A stretch of DNA of 64,000 nucleotides, from positions 1-64,000 of the forward strand of contig WION01000265.1 in the NCBI GenBank assembly GCA_015039365.1, given 5' to 3'. Positions 37,701 to 50,105 of this stretch are shown here, piece after piece. Every line of letters begins with the position of its first letter. Positions within the stretch are counted from its first letter, which is position 1. Source of the DNA: Amanita rubescens. Its lineage: Eukaryota; Basidiomycota; Agaricomycetes; Agaricales; Amanitaceae. Made by a program: the position numbers and the translations under genes. The notes beneath the pieces were generated by a model that did no database searches, had not been told where the DNA came from, and worked only from the letters and a program-made list of their open reading frames with translations.

Positions 37701-40436
37701 CGCAAATTCTCCATTTTCAGAAGCCATAAGCTCGGCATACGTCCCGTGTTCAGCAATCCTACCATCTGACATAACATATATGTAGTCCACTTGGGGAAGA
37801 AAGTGAAGCGCGTGCGTGACCAGAATGCGGGTCTTCCCGGACGTTGTATCTTGAAGGATATTCTGGAAGACAGCTTTCCCGACATGGGCATCTAATGCAG
37901 ATAACGGATCCTGGGTCCGAATACTAAACGAACACATTACCGAATGGGAGAAAACGGACGCACATCGAAAATTTGTATGTCAAAATTGCAGTACACGGAA
38001 CGGCATACATTCACTCTTTGCTTTTGTCCTCCGGACAAGGAAATGCCCTATCCGGTACGTTAACTATCATTCGACATGTTTGAACTCTGTTTAAACTTAC
38101 ACGTTCTCCAACTTCAGTCATGTCACCATGGGGCAACATTTCAAGATCTGGCTCCAAACACGAGTCTTTAACAGCTTTCCAATATCTCTTTTCGTCGAAT
38201 GGACGACCGAAGCATATGTTTTCTCGAATAGTCGCATTCTATGACCTCATGAGCGGTAACAGCGAGCTAATGAATGAGACATACCTGTATCCATGCGCTT
38301 TGAGGACAATAGCTCATCGAAGCGCCAAAAACGACACTTCCCGAGGTTTTCCTCATCTCACCGATCAAACCCTGCAATAAAGACGATTTTCCACTGCCGA
38401 CGGGTCCAACCACGGCGACAAGCTGGCCTCGCGGAATTTTGAAGCTTACGTCCTGCACCTTGAATATCTTCTCTTCCTCTTTCGCCCTCTCCTCCGGGCT
38501 TTTCTCGGACGTCTTTTCGTTCGTCTTTCGGTCGAAGTGGTTGTTATCTATTGATTGTGATTTCTTCTTGTCATCTATTTGCTCCGGAGGTGCGTCCCAG
38601 GTCCAAGACGCATTTTCGACCTCCAATGCGTACTCCAAGTCTCTATCCACTACGAGTGTCTCTTCCAATAGTTCGGCTTCAAAAACTCCGTTAAGCCTTT
38701 TGATAGCGTTTGCGGCATCCGCAATAGAACTTAATGAGATCGCTGAATAGATTTATCAGACGGGATCTCTATTGAGGAGTGACACGTACGGAAGAATAAC
38801 AAGGGAAGCCGAAGCAGATTGAACAAAGTCAATGATGCGAAGATGTCTGCTGGATTCAATGAGTGGCCCATTGCAGAATACGTGACGAATGCCAGGACGG
38901 ATGCCAATACTGGCATACTCATCGTTATCCCGTTAATTGCTGATCTGACCAGGATTATGGAACGGATAAACGACAATTCTTTACGCCTATAGTCAGCTAT
39001 TCTCTGCAGAAAGGGGATCTCCCATGCAAAGAATTTGATCACTTTGATGCCGCCTAGAAGTTCCTGTAAGAGCTTTGCTCTTTTGTCCGTCCAAACCATG
39101 CTACTGGCTCGCGACGCAAATAAACGCTTCATGGCCATCGCCTGAAATGGACTCATTACGATGAACAAGGCAAATCCGGCAAGAGCAGATGGGCCGAGGT
39201 TGGCAATGAGTAATATCAGACATATAATCAGTTGGATAGGAGAAGCCCAGGCCTTGGTGAAAAATTTGGCCAAATTGAAAAGGATATGATGGAAGGACAG
39301 ACCATGTGAAACCATGAAGCGCAAAAGTCGATCCGTGACACGTCCGTTGATATATGATTGACAAGTTTACCATTGGTAAGGGTCGATCTTGCCCTAGAAG
39401 TTAAACGCAAAGAACGCGCATATATAGCTGTGATCAAACCGCCCCGCACAAGGACGCCTGTTGATGCGCTGCGATAGAAAAAATGGTGCGTGCATAGCGA
39501 AGCCACAACTTGGAGCAAAAGTAAACCGAAGACTAGGCCTATCCCTTTACCTAAGGGAGGAACCGGGGTGATGCCATATTGGCGACCATAATATGACTCG
39601 GCAGCAAAGTTAATGATGGCCTAAATAATTAGTGGTAGCAGACTAGTTAGTATAGTATTAGTACCTTGATGATGAACTTACCTTGACAAGTAACGGGCTT
39701 GTGACCTGAGCTGTGTCACCCACAACCTTGAGGATGCCAGCGCTCCAAAACCACCATTTAACGCTATCGTTGATGGCCCACACTAGGCTTTCTTTCTTTC
39801 TACCATCAACTTCCCTCCATTTCTTTTCGCGTTCCTGTCTGATACCTCGGATCGTCCACCACAAGCCCTTTAATCCAGGTGAAATTTCCCCTCTGGCAAG
39901 TCGAGCATTATATTCGGCAGCTTCCTCGACGCGCCGGTCAAACGACTCATTGATCAAGGATGCGATTCGTGCTGAACTTCGGTGGTCTTGTAGTTTATAC
40001 AAATCAGACGATTCTAATGGCCGCGTGTAACCAAGTCTCAGTATAGAGGTGATCCACTGAAAGGTTACGCTGCTCAGGAAGCTGGCATTCGCCTCAGGTA
40101 TCAAGGTCGAATCTTCGATTGAGGGCTTTGGGGCCGACGGAGGTTTGCTTGACAAAAATGGTATACGGTAACTTTTGGAACTGGTGAACGTCAAGACGAG
40201 CGAGAGGACATGTAGTCCTACCAGGACCCCCTTGGATCTAATTCATCGATCATCGCGTGGGCTGCCTTCTCATCTGCATTTTCATCTAGCACACTGTCGT
40301 TTGTGTTAGAGGACAAGCGACCAGGAGATGAAATCTGGGTTACAATTTGGTTTTGATTGGCCTGCAAAAACGATTTGGCACGAACCTTACATGTCCTTAA
40401 CAACTTTGGACAATTGCTTGGGTGACATGGTTGCAC
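34736..40436 (-). CDS. ABCC (MRP/YOR1-type) multidrug transporter
   Basis: A long minus-strand gene with many small exons. The N-terminal cytosolic part ends [20 protein letters not shown] and [14 protein letters not shown], the usual lead into membrane domain 1 of ABCC proteins. NBD1 (38.7-37.5 kb) has Walker [10 protein letters not shown], the signature [11 protein letters not shown] (about 38035) and the H-loop [12 protein letters not shown]. Membrane domain 2 spans about 37.4-36.1 kb. NBD2 has Walker [12 protein letters not shown] (about 35785), an atypical NLSIGQ signature (about 35285), Walker [10 protein letters not shown] (about 35175) and a tail DAGEIAEFDTS running to the stop at 34736. 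Such pumps export drugs, conjugates or metabolites using ATP. The start is uncertain; an exon near 40220-40436 precedes the conserved region. It appears intact. Confidence 0.85.
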
Positions 40437-40851
40437 ACAGAGAAGCCTCCCCAGACACGCCTTAAGAGTATTTGTTTCTAAGGACTGTTTCTCATAAGTA
40501 CGTGCTCCCCTCCTGTTTTGCTGGATCTAGTTGGTGGTCCTTTTTTCACCACTCTCTAGAAACACGTTCGATTGCCATAGAATTAGAAATATGACCCCTG
40601 CGGCCTGCCAGCTACCTCTGAGTTACCAGCCGCACTATGTTGACGTTACGTTCTATACAAGGTTAGAAGTCTAGTGTTGGCAACGGCTAGGCTCAGAACC
40701 GCATAGCCGGTGGAGCCGAGCTTATCTGTCGTCCGAGCTACGGCGAGCGTAGGCATTTCCTCTTACTGAGAGCGACAGCTTCTCAAGCACGATGTACGTT
40801 TCTTGCCTATAGTGTTTTTTTTTGGCAAATCTGACTCGCACTCCTTTTCAG

Positions 40852-41103
40852 ATGGTCCGCTCCTCACGATTGCCGCACCGCCGCGTCAGGGCGAGTGCAG
40901 TGGCCTCCAAGGGCTTCTTCAAGTCTGCCATACCGATCACAAACATAGTCAAGCCCCGGTAGCAACGGCATTAAAGTCACCTCTACGCCACAAACACAAG
41001 AGACATTCCCAGGAGCGGCAGCGCCGTCAACCATTCATCGCAACTGGTACAAGACGAAAACCGTCTCAGACCATATGAAATCCATATCTTTGCTACGCTT
41101 TAG
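40852..41103 (+). CDS. Small basic protein, tentative
   Basis: A good donor GTACGT at about 40794 and the acceptor TTTTCAG at 40845-40851 suggest an intron in the 5' untranslated region just before this ATG. The coding exons would be 40852-40958 and 41001-41103 (intron GTAGCA...CACAAG), in phase, giving about 69 residues starting MVRSSRLPHRRVRASAVASK. The Arg-rich start could be a mitochondrial presequence. I recognise no family. It may not be a gene. Confidence 0.3.
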
Positions 41104-41222
41104 GAAGTGGTAGTATTCCATCCAGGAATGCCGATTTTAGCTCATCTCGCTCACTCCCGCACTTGGCGGGGGTTAGGCGGATTTGAATGTTAATGGTTTT
41201 CTGCGACTTGGTTCGTTAAAGG

Positions 41223-41486
41223 TTGAATCACGGTTGGATTAATGATACAACAACGTACACATAGACGGAATAAATTACGGCCTTCTCCCTACAAAATCAA
41301 CTCAATCCCCTCCTCCTTCTCCTTTCATTTCCATCCTCTCCTTCATTTTCCGCACCTGCCGTGTACAATGCCGACGTTGACCGTTGCTCTCAACAATAGA
41401 CGTCCCATCTCTAAAAACACGTTCGCATTCGTAAATAGCCCTTCCTTCAATGACACAATAAATTGTGATCCCTTGAACCGCGTCCG
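41223..41486. repeat. Left direct copy: degenerate SMC2 3' end
   Basis: It aligns base for base, with small indels, to 42304-42597. On the minus strand it encodes [20 protein letters not shown], a decayed form of the SMC2 end [20 protein letters not shown]. It has lost one codon and about 20 bases further on, which break the frame. Confidence 0.85.
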
Positions 41487-41506
41487 CAGAGATCGAGTTT
41501 GACCTT

Positions 41507-42307
41507 ATGGAAGATGTCAACTATAATAGGTGCGCCCACTTCTATAACCTAGTCCACTGTGGTCCTATATTCACACTTGAATGGTTTGGCTCGACTTTAA
41601 GTAAAAATGCGACGCTGACTTTGTTGTACTGTGCCGGTTACCTCACCATGACAGTATGCTATTTCTATCCAATGCTTCTTTCCGTTCTAATCTCTGCCAA
41701 GGCCAACGATCAATTTAAAATACCCAATCCGGAGGTTATGATGGACTGGGCTAGATGGATCACTGACGGTGTAGAATTCTCGGACAATATTCTCAAGACG
41801 TGCGTGAAGGGTCCGGTAAGCGACTTTGCGGCGAAGTGGCCAAATTTTATGCAGCAACAACTCGATCCAAAGCTGGCCGGCAAGGCGCTTTGTGCCATCA
41901 GTAGCAAGACTCCGAAGAAAATCTACCATATTTTGTTTTGGGGCCTCATGCAATCCCTCGGAGCGAAAGGCTGGGAAGTCTCTATTGAACCTCGAGCTGG
42001 CCGTGGCTACATCATTCGTCTGCGTCATACAAAGGAGCATATGGCTGTCCTGATTGAGCTCAAGTCTAGTGAAAAGCAGGAAGACACGGAGAAGGATGCC
42101 AACAAGGCGCTCAAGCAGATCGAAGAGAAGAACTATCGAAATTCGGAAGGTCTTATGAACATTCGTATTCTTCGAGAATATGGTATTACTGGCTTTCACC
42201 TCAGTTCATATGTCGAAGGGCGATACTTGGAGCTCGATGGTCGGAATCAGTGGGTAGAGAAAGATGATCCAAAAATGAAGATACAGTGGTTTTCTGTAGA
42301 AGATTGA
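41507..42307 (+). CDS. PD-(D/E)XK nuclease-like C-terminal fragment (AAA-ATPase/PDDEXK_9 family)
   Basis: The 266-residue frame opens MEDVNYNRCAHFYNLVHCG, then TLLYCAGYLTMT and a KIPNPEVMMDWARWI segment. These are the middle part of AAA-ATPase-like/DUF1703 proteins. The C-terminal half holds GWEVSIEPRAGRGYIIRLRH then MAVLIELKSSEK and ANKALKQIEEKNY, the D/E-x-K core and helix of the PDDEXK_9 nuclease fold. An open frame continues 5' without a Met through EIEFDL up to the left repeat boundary. The AAA part of the family is absent, so this is a 5'-truncated copy. It is strongly coding in appearance and shows no internal stop. Expression is uncertain. Confidence 0.7.
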   Translation: MEDVNYNRCAHFYNLVHCGPIFTLEWFGSTLSKNATLTLLYCAGYLTMTVCYFYPMLLSVLISAKANDQFKIPNPEVMMDWARWITDGVEFSDNILKTCVKGPVSDFAAKWPNFMQQQLDPKLAGKALCAISSKTPKKIYHILFWGLMQSLGAKGWEVSIEPRAGRGYIIRLRHTKEHMAVLIELKSSEKQEDTEKDANKALKQIEEKNYRNSEGLMNIRILREYGITGFHLSSYVEGRYLELDGRNQWVEKDDPKMKIQWFSVED

Positions 42308-42597
42308 ATTACGGTTGCATTAATGATACAACGTACACACAAGACAGAATAAATTATGATTTTTTCCCTACAAAATCAACTCGAATCTCCACCCCGCCTC
42401 CTCCTTCTCCTTTCATTTCCTTCCTCCCCTTCATTTTCCGCACCTGCCGTGTACAATGCCGACGTTGACCGTTGTGCAGTCCTCTCAACGATAGACGTCC
42501 CGTCCCTGAACCTCGCCCTGAACAACACGTTCGCATTCGTAAATAGCCCTTCCTTCAATGACACCACAATAAATTGTGACCCCTTGAACCGCGTCCG
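42304..42597. repeat. Right direct copy: authentic SMC2 3' end
   Basis: This copy is continuous with the SMC2 coding exon and includes its last codons and stop. It pairs with 41223-41486. It is about 30 bp longer because the left copy carries deletions. Confidence 0.85.
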
Positions 42598-45500
42598 GAA
42601 CAACTGGCCAATATGTTGCGTATGCGACAAATCCAGAGCCGCGTCGATTTCGTCCAGGATGTACATCGGTGCTGGCTTGAATTGAAGAAGCGCCATGATG
42701 AGTGAGAGCGCAATGAGTGATCTGTAATATGCAATTGCATTTAGAAAGCGTCCGCAAATCGGAAGACGACAGGTGGCTAACCTCTGCCCTCCACTCAGTT
42801 CGGTCAAACTCTCTTTCCAGACCGTTCCAAGTTGGACTTTGACTTCTAGTCCTTGCACCAGGTCTTGGCCTTCAGGCGGTACGAGTTTGGCGAAATTGCC
42901 CGGTAAGAGTTCTGCAAAGATAGCGCCAAAGTCTCTGCAACGTTTGATTCAACCATTTTCCACAAAAAGAGATCTAAATAGGATTCTCACCCGTCAACCT
43001 TTTCCCAAGTCTTTTGAAGCGCATCCCTCTTATAACGGTCCAGCTCTTCAACCGTCTCTTCAATCTTTTTCTTGTCTTTCAGAACCTGCCCGAGCATCTT
43101 TTTGAGACCCTCTTCCCTTGTCACAACGCTAAACAGACAGTGATAAACAATACATTCTGGGAGATCTGGCGATACGTACCCCTCAATTATATTGATGGCC
43201 TTTGGATTGACTTTCTTCTTCATCCCCTTCTGCGCGTTCTCTAGATCGACCGCCTTCCCTCTCAGCTGATTAACATCCATCGCATCGAAATCATAGTGAG
43301 AACCAGGCCTGCCAAATTCGCTATACCAGTATTAGCACAACAGACGCGCAACTCAGAATGGATTCGCCTAACTCTTTATCTTGCAAGATCCAGTCGTACT
43401 GCTTTTCAAGATTCGTTACGAAATTCATCGCTGCCGTCCGCTCCTTGCCCAGCGTCTGAATGGCATGCTCCGATTCTTTTATATCCAAGTTGGCTTGCAA
43501 CACAGCCGCCCTCTTTTCCTTAATGACCTTGTCCAGCGCCTTGAGTTCATTGTCAAATCGGGAGAGTGTCGCCAGCTCCTCTTGAAGTTTTGCCTCTGCT
43601 TGGGCGTGAGCGGCCTGACATGGTCAACAATTAGCATCAGAGATGGAGCAACTGAATATCGGTCGCACCTCTTCCTTCTTCGCTCGCTCGACAAGCTTGG
43701 CTAAGTCTCGTTCAAGACCCTCAATTCCAGACGTGGCTTCATCGCGACCGGCTTTGAACGATTCGATATCGGACTGGAATTGCTCTGCGTTGGTCATCAG
43801 AAACGAGCGACCAACGACAGCCTGAGAAACATACCCAACTCGAGCGTGGCCGTTTGTAGTTCTTTCTGCTCCGTCTTGACGATAACTGCATGCTTCTGAA
43901 GTGCTGTTTTCTGCTGTGAGATATTCGCTTTGAGCTCGTCGATTTTACCCTCTTTGTTGTTCTTGAACTCGGCCATATCGCGCTCCAGCTTCTTGCACTC
44001 TTCTTTTGCCGCCATTTGCTTGTCTTTGGCACTTTGGATAGCAGATTCGAGGTCAGCCATAGTCTTTCTTCGTTCTTCAACTTCGGCCCCGATCTTTCAA
44101 TAGACGTTAGTTGATGGAACAACCGCGTATAGGGACGGCTTCTTACACGGGCAGCATTGCTTCCTTCGATTTGCCCCTCTAACAGCTTCAACTCGTGTTC
44201 CTTCATCTCCAGGTCTCGCTTGAGTACTTTCCAATCCTCTCTATCTTTTTTGCTTCTCCCTTCTTCAACTTCCAATGCATGAAGATTTCTTCTTGCCTCA
44301 TTCAATCTTGACTCGACCTCCAAAAGCTTTTGTACTTGAATCAACACACCGCTTCCACTTGGTGCCGACCCACCGCTCAAGGTACCAGATGGATCATACA
44401 CATCTCCCTGGAGCGTCACAGAGCGTACACCCACCTCTCTGTGGAAAGTAACCCGTTTGGCGGATTCCGCATCATCGCAGATGAGAGTGTCGCTAAACAC
44501 GTAGGTGATGGCTTTTGCCACATCGTCTGCGTAACCTACAAGAGAGAGAGCAGTCCGAACTTTGCCAGGGGCTAGGCGATTAGCAAGTTGTAGTTTCTAT
44601 ATATGGTTCAGTAATCGACTCAAAAAGCAATAACAGATATACACACCTGATTCGAGACGGTGAACGCACTGACTTTATTGAGGGGGATAAGCGTAACGCG
44701 TCTCTTCAACTGACCGTGCTTCAGTAGTTCTGCACCTGTCCTCTCGTCCTCAACGACGACCTGATACAGTTTGCCGCCGGCAGCAATCTCCAAGGCGGTC
44801 GACGCATTGTAATTTTGTTCCTCCAACGTGATAAGCGTAGCAGCCAAACCACGGACTTTGGCACGGTCAAAATGAGGCGAGGGGGTAACGTAGTCGAAAT
44901 TGAGCCTTCCGAGGTTTTGTTTGACCCGGTCCCGGTTCTATCGCAAAACGGTCAGCAATAGTAAACGAAGCGAATGGCTCAAGACCAACGTGTGAAAGTT
45001 CTGCAACATTATCCCGAGCTTCCTTTAGCTTCGCTTCGAGATTGTTTTCCAATTCTTCGTTCCACTTGCACCGGGCTAGAGCCGCCCGACAGCCTTCGAC
45101 GGTCTGTTTTGTCCTTTCGATTCTCTTCCTGCCATCCCCTGCTTCACGTTCGACCTCTTTCCACCTTGTTTCGAGCGCTTTCAATTCCCTTTGCGCCATG
45201 CCAAGACGCACTCTGCTTTGCTCCTCTTCCGCTGCAGCTTGTGCCGCTCGTGCCCGTGCATCAGCTATTTGGCCCATATAACCTCCACCAGCGGAAGTCT
45301 CTGTACGGGTGGATGTGAGGCCGGTAAGAAGAGATTGCAGCAACTCTTCAGCGCTAGTACGAGCGCTCTCCATTGTGGTGTGTTTCTCCTTGGTGGTATT
45401 GTAGGCGGCGCTAAGGGCATCGACCTGAACCTTCTTCTTCTGGAAAGCTGTTTGATGCTGCAAAATTCGTTGGAAAGGTTCGTCTGAGCTCGAGAGCGCC

Positions 45501-46779
45501 ATACCTCTTGTATCTCGTTGTCTAGGTCGACAATCTTCGATTTCTCGTCTTGGATAGTCTTACGCGCTATGTCAGCCTGTGTGTTGATCTTGACTACGTT
45601 CTTGCCCAACTCGGTCACTTGTTCTTCCAGAAGCTTCAACTTTCCTCCCTTCTTCATTTCGGCGTCCCTCTTCTTTATCACGTCCTTGACATCCTCTTCA
45701 GCAGCTTTGATTTCTCGGGAAATCCGAGCTTGAAGCTCGTGGACCTCCTTTACCCCTACTCTTCTAGCCTCTAATTCCGCTTCTTTGGTACCTACACGTT
45801 TCTTCCCCTCCATCCATTCCCAAGCACGGAGTAGTCGTCCGATGCGCTCCAATTCAGTACACGTCTTTTGGTATTGAAGGTATGATCGTTTTTCCTCACG
45901 AAGCTTATTCAGCTTGGGTGTAATTTCTTCCTCGAGAATGGCAGTGATCTCTTCCACGCGTTTTTCCTTTTTGCTCATGGTTTTCTTCGCCTTGTCCTTC
46001 CGTTCCTCGAACATCCTCGTTCCAGCTGCTTCTTCGACGAGGCCTAAGATCTCTTGAGGACGCATGTTAAGAACCTAGTTGATTGTCAGCTAGGAGCGCG
46101 AACGAGGCAAAACAAGGACGTGCCTTTGTAATGCGCCCCTGCATGATGACGAAATTAGGATTATTTATGTTGAGTTGTACCGACTGGAACAGGGTCTGGA
46201 TATGACCTTGCGTGGATTTATGTCCATTCAAGAGGTATTTTGACACGTTTGGAATGGCGATCTACATGACGGATCTCGTTTGGTTCGAACACTAGAACGT
46301 TGAGCTTGCATACCTGACGCGTGACAGTGATCTGTTTGTATTGCTCGAAACCGGTAGGACTTTTCGACCGATCCGAATTATCAAAGACGATAGTGACGCT
46401 AGCCCTTGTAACCCCAGCCTGCCCACGTTTGTAAATGAGATCTTGTTGATTTGATGCGCGCATCTGGACAAAAGCGATTAATGTGGAAGCAAATGCAGAA
46501 ATGGGCGGGACAGTCGTACGGTCGTCATATTAGTGATGCCCAAAACGAAGCATATTGCATCGAGGATGTTTGACTTTCCAGAACCATTCAGACCCGTAAT
46601 CGCGTTGAATGAAGGATCCCATCCGGTTATTTGCGTCCGCACTGGGTAGGACTTGAACCCTGGAGATCAACACATTAATTAAATCTCGACGCGTCCATCA
46701 GACGCGTCAGGTTGGAGTAACCATGGCGTTTGTGTAAAATGAGTGCAGTACCTTCAATGACGAGTTCTTCGATGCGCAT
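42376..46779 (-). CDS. SMC2: Condensin subunit SMC2
   Basis: The minus-strand start [10 protein letters not shown] splices into the N-terminal ATPase half with Walker [20 protein letters not shown] (about 46590) and [19 protein letters not shown] long coiled coil follows (45.9-44.9 kb). The hinge contains [17 protein letters not shown] (about 44400), and the returning coil spans 44.3-43.0 kb. The C-terminal half has signature [19 protein letters not shown] across an intron and Walker [20 protein letters not shown] (about 42650). SMC2 pairs with SMC4 in condensin to compact chromosomes using ATP. The last residues after FRDGTSIVE are poorly conserved, Arg/Glu rich, and end at 42376 within the right repeat copy. 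The gene seems intact despite the insertion just downstream. Confidence 0.9.
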
Positions 46780-48355
46780 AGTGCACAGAAGCTTCTAGTT
46801 TCGTCGTCGTACCGCGAGTGAAGTCCACAGGCTACTCAGAATCTCCGACACGGGTGAAAGGTGCGCGGTGTGGCACGTGACATTGTAAGCAGAAATATAC
46901 ACAAATACCACGCCGAGCTGCCGTAGCTTGATCAACTCTGTAAACATTCCAGAGTCACTATATGTCCCGTTGGTGGAGCAAACATTCATCAGGAACGGCC
47001 CAAGTTACCAGCCAGACAATAGCCATGGGACAAGTCAAAAAAGTTAGATGTAAGAGCAAAGACTTCTTAAGTGACCGGGTGACCATTAGTGAAGAAATTT
47101 AAAACCAATACCAATACTGGCAGTCTATAAACTCGAACCTGATACCACGCCCGCGCATGATACTATGACCCATCGCACCAAGGTAAGACATACTCGATCG
47201 TTTACTGTGGGCAGACTAACGCAGTTTCAGAAACTATATAAACACCCACCTTTCCTCTGGTTCCCCAAAACGCCTACCACGATATCCAGATCACGCCCAT
47301 CAAGACCTCCACCCTTTTTTTTCATCCCACCGTTCTGTTCCTTCGATCGCTCTCTTCTTCATTCCTTTTCTTTTTGTCTTTCGGATAAACTGGGTCCATC
47401 ATCCTCAAATTACGGACACATGCAAGGGCCGCCAGCTGCCTCCAACGATCGGTACGCATTGACTATTTTGCAGTTGTGTCGTACATGCTGACCAGTCCAT
47501 AGATCGGGATGACACCAAAGCGTGTCTGGTGATCCTTGAGGAAGTGCCCCTTGGGATCGCGCACCTTGCGTGCGTGAGATCAGAGCCCCTCAGGATGGAT
47601 GTCATACGACCGTTCGAGCGATTAGCTCCACGGGAGTCGGACATCCGGTGTCTCGCCCACTTCCTCGTCTGGCTGGCCGCAGAGGAATAGTGTCCCTTGG
47701 GAGCACGCAACATTCGCGCGTGACATAGTTCAAATACACCCTTCTTGCTGTGTCCTACCGGTCGCCGCCAATGAGCGGCTTTTCTTCTTTTTATCTTTTA
47801 TTCCATTCCCTTTCGCTCCTCGCTTCCGGACCGGATCAAGCCGAAGGACGGCAAGACAAAATTTGGAGAGCAAGTACGTTGAGTGCCTCTTTGTCTTTTT
47901 ACTTCTTCTAAGTGGTGTTGTTTTTCAGAATCAATATTAGGCTGGAGATGTCGTGGGGATGATTGGGAGTTTTGTGAAGAGCCAGGATGATGGAGAAATG
48001 TAAAGAGGGACGTAGATGGGTAGGACATATGGCGACTGGGAACTGTAAATGTTTGATACGGAGAATATGCGGACGAAACGTGAGTGATCCTCCGCCAACA
48101 GGCTTCGCCACGAATTCGAAGACTCCTATGGCAGTCAACTTCTTGAGCAGGCTTGCGTCACTGGATTCTCACCCCACCGATCCTCGGTCTTGTGGTATAC
48201 GAAGATCAAAGGCAGGCGCCATGATTTCCGCTGTACCTCATGCATCCATTGCCAGCAATCGCGTCTATACCCCTTCTAGCTCTCATAAAGCCGCTGGTTG
48301 CGCGCATATATATGGGCAGTACGGCCAGCGCAACCTTTTTTACCTGTTCTGCTAG
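46780..48355. other. Intergenic between SMC2 and the M35 gene
   Basis: SMC2 and the protease are divergent, so two promoters lie here. A TATATAAA-like element sits near 47238. Spliced-looking frames at 47165-47491 and frames at 47405-48138 and 47987-48355 show no domain. No RNA gene recognised. Confidence 0.35.
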
Positions 48356-49726
48356 ATGCTTTCTTTCCTCCTCCTCACACCTTTCACTCTTTTACTTCTA
48401 ACTACCTCTGCAGTTTCGGCTAAACTCAAGGTCAGCTTGACAGGTATGAGAGCTTTCTCTCTCTCTCCCCCTCTCTCTCTCGTGATCTGATTTTTGGCAA
48501 TTTGCAGGACCTGAATACATCGACCATGTCAGAGACCTGAGAGTTTTTGCAACGATCACGAATGACGGAGAAGACATGCTTAACATCTTGCGTGATCCTC
48601 GCGGATTATTGTCAGGCCTCCCTGCAGACAAGTTTTTGATCACCAATGAGCGAAATGATCAACCCAAGTTCACTGGTATCAGGGCAAAATATGTTCCTGC
48701 AGTTGCCGCTGAATTTGGAGAATATACCGTGCTAAAACCTGGTCACTCAGTTACCATTGAGCACGACCGTAAGTCTGGTTCTTTCAGCTAAAGGATCGAC
48801 CAAGCTAAATCAACAAGCGTAGTGTCGGCCGCGTACGACTTTAGCACCTCAGGAGCTGGTGATTATACTTTTCGCGCAAGTGGATGCTTCTATGCGGTCG
48901 ATGCCATGGGGGACATCGAGCCTATCTCTGCTGACCCAGGGCATCATATCGCTAAGATTGCTGTCAAGTTGGCTCGTCCTACAGCGGAAAAAACTGTCCT
49001 CGAGGAACGCTCAAAGTTTATAGGCTGCTCTTCTTCTCAAGAATCGGAAATCACCTCGGCCATATCCATAACAACGCGATATGTCCAAAATACATTCAAG
49101 TGTGTAACGCTACTGGTATCACAACGACGAGGCTCACTCTTGTAGCTATCTCCAAGAGCATGCCAGCGGAACCGCTCGGTATATCGCCTGGTTCGGTGAC
49201 TACACCGATCAGCGGCATGGCACCGTCCTCTCGCATTTTCAGCACATCCACGGAAATGATTTTTCCAGCTTCACGTATGATTGCACCTGCTCGGATGCAG
49301 ACGTCTTTGCTTTTGTATACCCAGACCAGTCAGTCATGCGATCCCGTGTGTTCACGTTGAGGTGTGCTGATGACATCCAAATAGATTTGGCACCATTCAT
49401 TTATGTGGCAAGTCTTCATCGCTACATCCGTACTAAAAGCGCGCCTAACTAAAGAACTCTGACAGGCGCCTTCTGGCATGCTCCTACAAGTGGCACAGAT
49501 TCCAAGGTACTTTTTCGCTATTAACTCGCTTTTTCTAATGCCTAACTTACCATAGGCGGGAACTCTCGTTCACGAAGCCTCACACTTTACTTCGAATGGT
49601 GGAACGTTGGATGAAGCGTATGGACAAGAAGCGGCTGAAGAGCTTGCACACGATGAACCTGCAGAGGCGGTGCTCAATGCGGACTCGCACGAGTACTTTG
49701 CGGAGAACGACCCTGCGCTCAATTGA
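48356..49726 (+). CDS. Secreted peptidyl-Lys metalloendopeptidase (M35 aspzincin), intact
   Basis: Seven exons: 48356-48443, 48508-48768, 48823-49099, 49146-49328, 49385-49407, 49466-49506 and 49556-49726. They give about 347 residues, the usual prepro length. A signal peptide (MLSFLLLTPFTLLLLTTSAV) is followed by a beta-rich propeptide to about residue 170. The mature domain begins near GCSSSQESEITSA. Zinc ligands are the two His of LVHEASHF, with catalytic Glu, and the Asp of GGTLDEAYGQ. YIAWFGDYTDQRH, FTYDCTCSDA and the end DSHEYFAENDPAL are family marks. It cleaves proteins before lysine outside the cell. The 58-nt intron after TGTG (49408-49465) starts GCAAGT, a GC-AG intron. It is the only clearly complete M35 copy in the window. 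Confidence 0.88.
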
Positions 49727-50105
49727 ATTTCTTGTCTTTGGTTTCTTGGGGATCTACTTATATCCGACGTAGCGTTACTTGGCAATGAGTCGACAGAGAT
49801 AGATTTGACTCTCTCTCTCTCCTTGCTTACATCTAGAGTTGATGCATGTAGCTAGAAAGCTTGAAGAAACAAATTGGTACTCTTGTTTCGAGGCCGTAAG
49901 GACTTAGTCGGCATTATCTGGTTGCTTGCAGCGGCCGTAGTCTCGAGCTCGGAAACGCCACTCTTTGCCTCCTCTTTTTCTGGAGCTCCTGTGACCGTTG
50001 CCTGGATGCCCTCAATCAATCGTTACACGCGCCTGCGTTTTTTGCGTCCTGGTCACATTGCATACCTGAACGAGCCCACAGTGCCTGTTCTGTTGTTTGC
50101 GACGC

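Larger units (their letters stand above)
41223..42597. mobile_element. Candidate insertion: nuclease-fold gene between copies of the SMC2 3' end
   Basis: The 817-bp core 41487-42303 is bounded on both sides by direct copies of the SMC2 3' end (41223-41486 and 42304-42597). The core is almost wholly the PD-(D/E)XK reading frame. Its TGA stop (42305-42307) is supplied by the first bases of the right repeat. No inverted repeats, transposase or poly(A) tract are visible. Mechanism unknown; an insertion with a long target duplication fits best. Confidence 0.6.
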
